A stretch of 64,000 nucleotides of DNA from positions 1 through 64,000 of IMG/VR virus record IMGVR_UViG_3300017992_000021. One strand, written 5' to 3'. Numbering within the stretch: the first letter of the stretch is position 1; the number at the start of each line of letters is the position of its first letter. Origin of the DNA: a virus. The notes beneath the pieces are model-generated. The model ran no database searches. It was not told where the DNA came from and worked only from the letters and a program-made list of their open reading frames with translations. Made by a program: the position numbers and the translations under genes. Positions 57,464 to 64,000 of this stretch are shown here, piece after piece.

Positions 57464-58070
57464 CGTCTTCCTCCGCATCAAGTTCTCGCAGTAGCGTGCG
57501 TAGCTCAGACCGTTTCTCCGTCGGCAGCTTCTTGACGATCTTGCGGGTCTGCCTAAAATCCTCCGGCTTGTCTTCCTTCTTGAAGAGGGCCTTCAGTGCT
57601 GCCTCAAGCCCGTGCGGCTGATCTCTGTCGGAGAGATTACGCCGGGCAAGGAAACGGTAAAGCAGATGCATAAGCGGAACACGCAGGCCGAGGTCCTCCA
57701 TGTTCTCTATCACGCTGGTGAGTTCAGTCAAGGCAATGTACGCATAAACCGCTGACGGGATCATGCTCAAGAGCGGCACCGCGATCTGCGTTTGTTGGGC
57801 TACAAGGATTAACGCGCAGTACAGCAGCAGTTTTCCGATGCCACTCACGAAAGCCCGGCTTGACAGATTTCGATTCTTGATAGCGCGTGAAATTCCAAGC
57901 AACCAATCAAGAGCCCACACAATACCAAGCGCAATGAGCGGTGCGGTGTCATCCACCATCACGTGCCCGTAGACAACTATCGGTGAGGATACGAGTAATT
58001 TCGGTAAAGCTCCTGCAGCTAGCTGACCTGCGCTGCCGAGAAGACCGGAAAATACGCCATCCATGCGCAT
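57453..58070 (-). CDS. Phage holin family 4 type membrane protein
   Basis: A 205-residue protein with three to four transmembrane helices between residues 38 and 115: ALGIVWALDWLLGISRAIKNRNLSSRAFVSGIGKLLLYCALILVA matches the class II holin_4 pattern (D.LLG...AIKN..LSS ... G...K). The remaining 90 residues are a charged cytosolic tail, longer than usual. It probably forms membrane holes at lysis. GGAGGG precedes the ATG. Confidence 0.75.
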   Translation of the reverse strand: MRMDGVFSGLLGSAGQLAAGALPKLLVSSPIVVYGHVMVDDTAPLIALGIVWALDWLLGISRAIKNRNLSSRAFVSGIGKLLLYCALILVAQQTQIAVPLLSMIPSAVYAYIALTELTSVIENMEDLGLRVPLMHLLYRFLARRNLSDRDQPHGLEAALKALFKKEDKPEDFRQTRKIVKKLPTEKRSELRTLLRELDAEEDDAA

Positions 58071-58112
58071 GCTCCATCCCTCCTTGCCCTTCTAGGACAA
58101 AGAGCCTCGCTG

Positions 58113-59468
58113 TTACTGCTTGCGAGTGCCGTCGTCACGCCATACCGGAAGCACGCGGTCGATCTGGACATCTTCCACTGCCGCGCGATAGCGGAACGGT
58201 ACACCGGTGAAGAGACCGGTTTTGTCCGCACCAGCGGCGAGGCTGATGACAACAGGTGTCACGACCAAACGCTTATCCAGAGGTGTGGCGTTTAATGGCG
58301 CATCGTCAAGGTTGATTGTGCAAAGATCATGGGTGCCAAGGACAAGCGGGCCGCCGGTCATTTCAATCGTCATGAGGCCCGCCCCATCCAGTGAGAGCGT
58401 GTTGACTGTCAGAGCACCATCCACCTTGGTAACAGTAGCCGAGGCGTATTCGGGCGCGAACCCGCTGATGGTCAAGTCCACAGTATCAATCGACATCACC
58501 TCACCTATCACAAGTTGCACCTTGAACTTGGCAGGTACCGCATCGAGAGTGACTGGGACAATCTGGAGCTTGTTTGCGTAGACGCTGTAATCACCGTAGT
58601 CATCCTGCATGTCGGTGAGCACAAGTGACGGTTCGTAACCATGACCCAGCATCCACGCCTGCCATAGATTGGCCTCTAACGAAACCTTGCCGATGTTGCG
58701 ATCGTACAGGTTTTGCAGAGCATTCCACGCAGGCTCGACGCCGGTCGTGTCTTGGTTGAGAACTTCCATGGCCGCAGCGAACGGCTTGGAGATGCCTTCC
58801 GCCTCAGCCAGCCATGAGCGTATTTCGATTTCCGTAACGAAACCCGGCTGGTGCTTGAGGTCGCGAAGGTTGTTCGCGGTGATCCGCAAGCCAGCGTCAC
58901 TGGGGTCGTTGACGCCGTTCCAGTTGTCGCTCTGGTACATACGTACGATGGCGACAGCGAGACGAGCGCGATCAGAAGAAGCATCGTAAACCTCGCGGGC
59001 GGTTGAGGGTAGACCGAGCCCTTGCAGGTACGTGCGAATATCGGCGGCAGTCTTACTGTAGGACTGCACTTGGTTCTGCATCTCAACGAAGAACTCGAAC
59101 GCGCGGATACCGTTTTCATGCTGGAGCTTCAAGCTCGCAAGCGGCACCTGCGCAAAGTCCGTAGCGAGATCCGCGTGCGGGAATGAAGCAGCCGCTTGCA
59201 GCGTGATCGAACGGATCAGGCCGTAGCGTGCTACGAGTCCGTAGATGCGCTTCATGCCGTGGCTCAGACCATTGAACTGGTCGAACTTAATCGCGCCGAA
59301 AGTCGTATTGAGGTCGTCCTCAATGTGGCCTTCTGCCGTCGCCGGGGTAGCAGTGAACTGGGCTGCGCCATAGACCGCCAGCATTTTCAGATACTCAGCA
59401 CTGGACTTGTCGTGCTGTACAGTTAATAGCCCGCCTTTAAACAGTACGGTGTCTGGCGTAGTCGGCAT
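58113..59468 (-). CDS. Hypothetical protein downstream of portal
   Basis: A 451-residue protein. The first 290 residues are helical (LKMLAVYGAAQF, HGMKRIYGLVARYGLIRSI, ANNLRDLKHQPGFVTEI); the last 150 are beta-rich (VDLTISGFAPEYASATVTKV, GLMTIEMTGGPLVLG), similar to a surface or immunoglobulin-like domain. It could be a head decoration or a cell-wall-active protein. GAGGGAG lies before the ATG. No catalytic pattern is evident. Confidence 0.68.
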   Translation of the reverse strand: MPTTPDTVLFKGGLLTVQHDKSSAEYLKMLAVYGAAQFTATPATAEGHIEDDLNTTFGAIKFDQFNGLSHGMKRIYGLVARYGLIRSITLQAAASFPHADLATDFAQVPLASLKLQHENGIRAFEFFVEMQNQVQSYSKTAADIRTYLQGLGLPSTAREVYDASSDRARLAVAIVRMYQSDNWNGVNDPSDAGLRITANNLRDLKHQPGFVTEIEIRSWLAEAEGISKPFAAAMEVLNQDTTGVEPAWNALQNLYDRNIGKVSLEANLWQAWMLGHGYEPSLVLTDMQDDYGDYSVYANKLQIVPVTLDAVPAKFKVQLVIGEVMSIDTVDLTISGFAPEYASATVTKVDGALTVNTLSLDGAGLMTIEMTGGPLVLGTHDLCTINLDDAPLNATPLDKRLVVTPVVISLAAGADKTGLFTGVPFRYRAAVEDVQIDRVLPVWRDDGTRKQ

Positions 59469-59479
59469 TTTTTACTCCC

Positions 59480-61450
59480 TCAAAAAGACGCGAGTTCGTT
59501 ATTTCGTGTGGACATTTCCGCAACCTGATCGCTCATATCTCCGGTCGCTACATCCTGCGGCGGGGTTTCATCTCCGGGTAGCGCCACTCCTCCTAAACCA
59601 AATGGGGTGGCGTCCTGAAACAATTCCCCCTCCTCTTGTATACGTTTAATCTCCGCGATTGCTTCTTCTTCACTTCTGCCGTCCACTTCTGTGAGGAATG
59701 TGTACAGCGAGAGGCTTGATTTACCGCCTAAACGGTCGATTGACTGAGAGACGTCCTGCGGAAGCGCGGGCATCATCTGAATATCAATGTCATTTTCCCG
59801 AATTACCGCTTGAACCGCGACGTGGCGGTTTTCGATCTCCTGCAGCTGGTTCTGGGTAACCAGATAATCGAGTTCCTCAGTATTTCCAGCCTTTGTCGGG
59901 TCTTCGATAAACAGCCCGAGCGGAGCGTCCTTCAAGACCTCCACTTTCTGGAATACTTCGTTGAAACTCTTCAAAGAGATCCGCACAGCGTTGCTCTCTA
60001 TGAATTTCTGGATCAGGCGAGCCTTTTCCTTGATCTCTTCGGCGGCGCCTTCCATCTGCGCCCGCTCCATAACGCTTTCGGCCACCTTGAAGTCACTGTA
60101 ATAATCGATCGCGCTGATTATCACGAAAATCAAGCGTTGCAGGGAAGACTTGATATTCCCCCTACGCCGGTTGACCTTGTTCAGCGTTGGTGTCAGCTTC
60201 AATTTGTAGGCGACACCAGTCTCTACGGCGTCGGCCTTCTTGGAGCTTAGCAGGACAGGAGCGGTCTGACTCTCCGTAGCAATCATGTCGAGAATGAATT
60301 CCCGGTTGCTCTCCGAGCCCGCAATATCCGCCTGCGGTTGCAGGTAATCCGGTGTGAACTTATCTTGAGGCCGCACGAGAATGACGCCCTCTCGCGGTAC
60401 ACGATAGAACGTCTTGCCGGTAGACGGGTCGAAGGTGACCGCCGTTTCACTGACCATCATTTGCGGACCAGCGTATTTGTTGAGGAGTTCGCCCTCTCGC
60501 GATGCACGATCGTTAAACGAGAGGTTGTGGTCGATGACGCCATCCCACTCACTCTGGAAGGTACCGAGCGTGATCTTGTTTGGCAGGATGACGATCGCGA
60601 AGTCTTGCAGGCCGGTCACTACGACGCGCTTGAGATCCGGCTTGTAGTACTCAAGCGGGACCTCCGCTACGATTTCGCGGCCCTTCACGGCCCACAGGTA
60701 ATTCTCGTAGTATCCCTTGAAGTGGCGTTCCTCGAAGATGAACTTATCAAAGCCGCCGCTTCCGTGAGACTCGTGCGGGATGCCCTTGATTTTCTGCCAA
60801 TCCCGAATGTCCTTCTTGGGGATTGGGATCTTCTTGGATATGCAGGTCCAGTCGTTGTCCTTGTTCTTCGGGAACGACACCCACAGGAACTGAGGCAGGA
60901 CTCGCTGTAATTCCAGCGTGCCGGAATCCTTGTCAACGATCACCTGCACGCCAATATAGCTGAGGGCGCTGGCTTCGAACAACCACTCGTAGATGCTCTC
61001 ACCAATTTGCATGTCATCGTTGAGCAGCGTATCGATCTCGTCGATGCCGGTCTTGATCTTTACACCGCCACCGGCAATCAGGTCTGTCTGGGCCTGCGAT
61101 ATCAGCTTGAGGAAGTTGTAGGCTTGGTACTTGGTCTGCTGATCGACCATGCCGCCTACGCGTTGCTTGTACCACTCCGGTTGGAGGAATTTCACACCCT
61201 CCATCAGAATGCGGGAATATTGAGCTAGCTTCTTGCGTTGCGCTTCGTCCTCTTTCGTACACCAGTACCGCTTGACTTTTCCATCCTTGTTACGGGTGAT
61301 GTACGTTGGATCACGCTGCGTGAGATGGGATCTCTCGAACACGGCGTCGTCACGGATCGCCTCAGCGATCTGATCGATGTAACGCGAGAACCGGATGGAG
61401 ATCCTCAGCGTGTTTGCAAATGCGTTAGCTACGTTGAGAGTTCCCGGCAT
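59480..61450 (-). CDS. Portal protein
   Basis: A 656-residue protein with the features of long-form portals: N-terminal helical part, a wing with LYTFLTEVDGRSEEE, crown/stem-like region with LEYYKPDLKRVVVTGLQDFAI, and the Mu/SPP1-type segment TESQTAPVLLSSKKADAVETGVAYKLKLTP that matches the conserved 'SG.A' loop and long helix. It is followed in transcription order by small genes and is next to terminase, as expected. No fused head protein is present. Confidence 0.85.
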   Translation of the reverse strand: MPGTLNVANAFANTLRISIRFSRYIDQIAEAIRDDAVFERSHLTQRDPTYITRNKDGKVKRYWCTKEDEAQRKKLAQYSRILMEGVKFLQPEWYKQRVGGMVDQQTKYQAYNFLKLISQAQTDLIAGGGVKIKTGIDEIDTLLNDDMQIGESIYEWLFEASALSYIGVQVIVDKDSGTLELQRVLPQFLWVSFPKNKDNDWTCISKKIPIPKKDIRDWQKIKGIPHESHGSGGFDKFIFEERHFKGYYENYLWAVKGREIVAEVPLEYYKPDLKRVVVTGLQDFAIVILPNKITLGTFQSEWDGVIDHNLSFNDRASREGELLNKYAGPQMMVSETAVTFDPSTGKTFYRVPREGVILVRPQDKFTPDYLQPQADIAGSESNREFILDMIATESQTAPVLLSSKKADAVETGVAYKLKLTPTLNKVNRRRGNIKSSLQRLIFVIISAIDYYSDFKVAESVMERAQMEGAAEEIKEKARLIQKFIESNAVRISLKSFNEVFQKVEVLKDAPLGLFIEDPTKAGNTEELDYLVTQNQLQEIENRHVAVQAVIRENDIDIQMMPALPQDVSQSIDRLGGKSSLSLYTFLTEVDGRSEEEAIAEIKRIQEEGELFQDATPFGLGGVALPGDETPPQDVATGDMSDQVAEMSTRNNELASF

Positions 61451-61459
61451 GATTTACCT

Positions 61460-61642
61460 CTACGGTACGGCAGGCTTCTGGATGACGAATACCAACTCTT
61501 TCTCAGTCGGTAGGTACGTGGTCGAGACCACGATAGCATCCTGATCCACTGCTGCAACTGCCGCATCCAAAGCCGTCTTCATGGCGGCCTCCGCAACGTG
61601 AGCGTTTATGCGGAAAATCGTGTAGGTGGCAGGTGTCGCCAT
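61460..61642 (-). CDS. Small protein before portal
   Basis: A 60-residue protein with AAGGA upstream of ATG 61642. Alpha/beta sequence TYTIFRINAHVAEAAMKTALDAAVAAV, then ELVFVIQKP. Located between the small Ala/Glu-rich gene and the portal; unknown. Confidence 0.7.
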   Translation of the reverse strand: MATPATYTIFRINAHVAEAAMKTALDAAVAAVDQDAIVVSTTYLPTEKELVFVIQKPAVP

Positions 61643-61656
61643 GGCTGTTTTCCTTC

Positions 61657-61690
61657 AATATTGAAAGCGGGGACGGCGAACGCCCCCGCT
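61657..61690 (-). terminator. Candidate terminator before the 60-residue gene
   Basis: Minus strand AGCGGGGGCG-TTCGC-CGTCCCCGCT followed by TTCAATATTGAA; a 10-bp stem with one G-U pair and a weak U-tail. The following TTCAATATTGAA is a 12-bp palindrome. Partial termination is likely. Confidence 0.5.
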
Positions 61691-61724
61691 CGGTCATTTG
61701 ACAAGAACCAGCGGGGTCAGGAAA

Positions 61725-62045
61725 TTATCCTTCGCCTCCGCTCGGTACAAGGTCGCGCTGCTGTTCCGCACCGGGAGCAGTTGCGGCGATTTCTTGCTTG
61801 GCCTCATCCAAAAGGATAACAGCGTTTTCGATCTTGGCTTCAGTCTCTTCACCGACCTGTGGGGCGGCCTGCGCAGCTTCAAGCGCCTCCATGGCGCCAG
61901 CCTCTGCAACATTCAGACTTTCAACAGCCTTTTGCTCGACCTCTGCTTCCGCTGGCTGGGCGGGTACGCTCGGGGCCATCTTACCGGCCAAGTTTCCTGT
62001 CGGATTACCGGGGTTTGGCGTCATTCCGCCTTGGTCCATCGGCAT
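61725..62045 (-). CDS. Small Ala/Glu-rich protein
   Basis: A 106-residue helical, acidic protein with Pro/Gly-rich N-terminus (GGMTPNPGNPTGNLAG) and an Ala/Glu helix (ESLNVAEAGAMEALEAAQAA). GAGGAGAG precedes ATG 62045. Between terminase and portal; unknown, possibly a head assembly factor. Confidence 0.72.
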   Translation of the reverse strand: MPMDQGGMTPNPGNPTGNLAGKMAPSVPAQPAEAEVEQKAVESLNVAEAGAMEALEAAQAAPQVGEETEAKIENAVILLDEAKQEIAATAPGAEQQRDLVPSGGEG

Positions 62046-62115
62046 TTTTCTCTCCTCTTGTCAAAGTTAAAACGGTCCTGCACATTATCTACGACCAGAG
62101 GCATTATGAAGTATT

Positions 62116-64000
62116 TTACGGTTGTCCGTCAATGGCGTAGAAAGGCATCTTTGGAGGTGCGCCCTGCTGTTCCTTCGCTGTGCGCCAGTTCTGCATGGCG
62201 ATGTGCTCGTCCACACCCTCTTCCCGCGTCTGCTGGGTGACGAAAGAATACATGTCCGGATTACGCTTCAAAAGGTGTTTAATAGCCATTTGCGCGGCGA
62301 TACCACGATTGAGATCCAGCGAGAGGCGCTGTAAAAAGGCAAGACAGTCCACCGTACCATCCACGGTATCGTCGTGTGCCGCCTGCGGGAATTTCGTGAG
62401 TTCCTCAAAACATTCATCGATGTCTTTTTTCGCTAAAGACGGATGCGAGGTGAGCGGGATATAGAATTGACCACGTTCTACGAGCGGGGACACTCCCAGA
62501 GCACGCGTGGTCTTGTCAGTCTTGCCACGCTTAACCTCGAACACTGGTGCGAAAAATCCAAACATGACGGATAATTCGTTGAGCGTGTCAGCAAGTACCT
62601 TCTGGTATGCCACACTCTCCACGAGGAAACCCATGTGCCGGAAGGGTCTCGTACCTTCGACAACCGGATCGCCTTCGCCTACCTTCCCCGACGGCCAGTA
62701 CCGCCCACCGAATTGATGGTTGTACGCAACGAAGTGCTTGAACATCAAGCGCATCTGCGTAGCAAAGCTGGCCCGCACACGATCGACGTCCACCAGATAA
62801 TACCGACGCTGGTTGGGGGAATACCCCGCCGTAACGATCGCTGTGTAATCCCGGTCAGATTTCTCTGCGGATTTTCCACGTGAACCGGCAGGATCGATCG
62901 CAGTAACAACGATGAGGTCATCAGGCAGAATCTCGTAATGCATGCCCACCGAACGCAAGTACTCCTCTTGCATGGGCGTGAAGAACGTAGCATCCGAAAT
63001 CCAGTATCGGAACCAATCGGGGTGGAAATACCTTGTGCTGTCGTCCAGCGGATTAAGTAAGAACTCCTTCGAGAACGCCAGCGAGCCAATGTCGTTCTTT
63101 TTCCAGTACAGATACGAGAGATAATAAATCTCATCCGGATCTGCGGTGCGGAGTTCCTCATCCGTGTACGGCCTGCCGGTACGGTCTACCGGGCGGTTCA
63201 TATCAGGCTGCGACCAGTATTCCGGCCACAATGGGTTGACTGGGTTCAATTGCTCATCGAACCCATCACACGCAGGCATCTTGACCTTCATCCACAACGC
63301 CGTGCGGGTGGTGTCTTTCCACAACCGCATAACGAGGTCGTCGTCATGAACGGTCGTGCCTACGATAATGATGTTGCCGACGCCAGTCTCGGGCACGTTG
63401 TAGGCTGCACTGAAGAACCAGTTCCACAGCTTGTCACGCACCTCCTGCGTTTTGACGTCCTTGTCTTCGATGACGTCATCGAAGATCAGCAGGTCGGGGC
63501 GGTACGATTTCAGCGTACGGTACCTAACTCGACCTCGCCGGTCACGCTTGATGAAATCCCGAGCTAGATCCTCGGGCAGCGATTCGTTGGTACCACGGAC
63601 AGACCCGCCGACACCTGCGGTGAACACAACGACCTGATTGGTTGTCTTGATGTAGCGGGTACGCCACGTCTCTTTCTGGTTGATCCTGTCAAATCCAACC
63701 AAGTCACCGAAGCACGCCCGAATGCGATGATTGTGCTCCAGTTCAGTCCTGATTTTGTTGAGGAACTTCTCAGCGTTGGGTGCCGTAGTGGAAACGATGC
63801 CAATGTGGCGCTTGCGCCGGTAGCAGATATTCCACAGGACGTAGGCGAAATTGAATAGCGTTGATTTTCCATGCTCACGTGGGAGTAAGAACAGCGCGTG
63901 TCTGCCGGGCCTCAGGTTCTGCAGGTCCTTCTGTATTTTCCTGTGGAAATTACCGAAGTCCCGCGTGAAGTGCTCTCTCAGAAAATACCGGCAGAAAAAT
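62116..64000 (-). CDS. Terminase large subunit, start beyond window
   Basis: The frame remains open from the stop at 62116 to base 64000, so at least 628 residues are present and the N-terminus is outside. Walker A LPREHGKST is near 63880, Walker B DLLIFDDVIED near 63490, and the nuclease domain begins AIDPAGSRGKSAEK (first Asp) with HDDTVDGTVDCLAFL near the C-terminus. It packages DNA through the portal and cuts concatemers. Methionine-like codons inside (for example TTG 63702) are not starts. Confidence 0.93.
   Translation of the reverse strand, partial: FFCRYFLREHFTRDFGNFHRKIQKDLQNLRPGRHALFLLPREHGKSTLFNFAYVLWNICYRRKRHIGIVSTTAPNAEKFLNKIRTELEHNHRIRACFGDLVGFDRINQKETWRTRYIKTTNQVVVFTAGVGGSVRGTNESLPEDLARDFIKRDRRGRVRYRTLKSYRPDLLIFDDVIEDKDVKTQEVRDKLWNWFFSAAYNVPETGVGNIIIVGTTVHDDDLVMRLWKDTTRTALWMKVKMPACDGFDEQLNPVNPLWPEYWSQPDMNRPVDRTGRPYTDEELRTADPDEIYYLSYLYWKKNDIGSLAFSKEFLLNPLDDSTRYFHPDWFRYWISDATFFTPMQEEYLRSVGMHYEILPDDLIVVTAIDPAGSRGKSAEKSDRDYTAIVTAGYSPNQRRYYLVDVDRVRASFATQMRLMFKHFVAYNHQFGGRYWPSGKVGEGDPVVEGTRPFRHMGFLVESVAYQKVLADTLNELSVMFGFFAPVFEVKRGKTDKTTRALGVSPLVERGQFYIPLTSHPSLAKKDIDECFEELTKFPQAAHDDTVDGTVDCLAFLQRLSLDLNRGIAAQMAIKHLLKRNPDMYSFVTQQTREEGVDEHIAMQNWRTAKEQQGAPPKMPFYAIDGQP

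Noticed and set aside
1-64000. tRNA genes, CRISPR arrays, insertion sequences, integrase, diversity-generating retroelement
   Set aside because: No cloverleaf, spaced repeats, transposase, recombinase, reverse transcriptase or template/variable repeat pair was seen on reading; a tool-based scan could still find a tRNA.

Overview
The window is 64 kb of a large, strictly double-stranded DNA tailed phage (Caudoviricetes). It carries a large terminase, portal, scaffold, major capsid protein, major tail tube protein, tail-assembly chaperones and a 2960-residue tape measure, with long same-strand gene runs joined by ATGA, TAATG and GTGA overlaps. The very long tape measure, a lambda-type chaperone pair and the absence of any sheath gene indicate a siphovirus; at about 1.5 Angstrom per residue its tail would be roughly 0.44 micrometre long. 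The host is probably Gram-negative: there are lipoproteins with lipoboxes, sigma70-type promoters and Shine-Dalgarno sites. Both window edges cut genes (at position 1, and in terminase at 64000), so the genome continues on both sides. No integrase, repressor of lysogeny, tRNA, DNA polymerase, ligase or SSB is seen here.

Region 1 to 3.5 kb (minus strand) holds small accessory genes: several widespread phage families of unknown role and a radical SAM enzyme with extra C-terminal cysteines. Region 3.5 to 4.9 kb is poor in genes and rich in signals. It has palindromes, a Lys/Ala-rich histone-H1-like protein, and an array of nine 11-bp repeats flanked by two near-identical 22-bp dyads, a good candidate for an origin or partition site. 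Region 4.9 to 8.5 kb (minus) holds primase, an unknown protein, a DnaB-type helicase and a protein before it. A control hub at 8.5 to 9.4 kb contains a near-consensus minus promoter whose -35 box lies in a 15-bp inverted repeat, a leader hairpin, a winged-helix protein, and three 19-bp dyads with an exact 22-bp period.

Region 9.4 to 23.3 kb (plus) is a recombination and repair operon: UvsW-like helicase, UvsX/RecA-like recombinase, 5'-3' exonuclease, SbcD and SbcC (gp47/gp46-like), ThyX, DUF3310, RuvC-like resolvase and a sigma-region-2 protein, interspersed with small zinc-ribbon and membrane proteins. Inside it, on the minus strand, sits a two-gene cassette (membrane-anchored VWA protein and lipoprotein) with its own consensus promoter, which looks like a moron.

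Region 23.3 to 64 kb (minus) is the virion and lysis block. In transcription order it runs: terminase, portal, a lysis-like/small-protein cluster, minor head protein, scaffold, capsid, head-tail connectors, major tail protein, chaperones, tape measure, tail-tip proteins (two with beta-propeller repeats) and a fibre-like protein. Intrinsic terminators sit after several highly expressed genes and probably set expression ratios.
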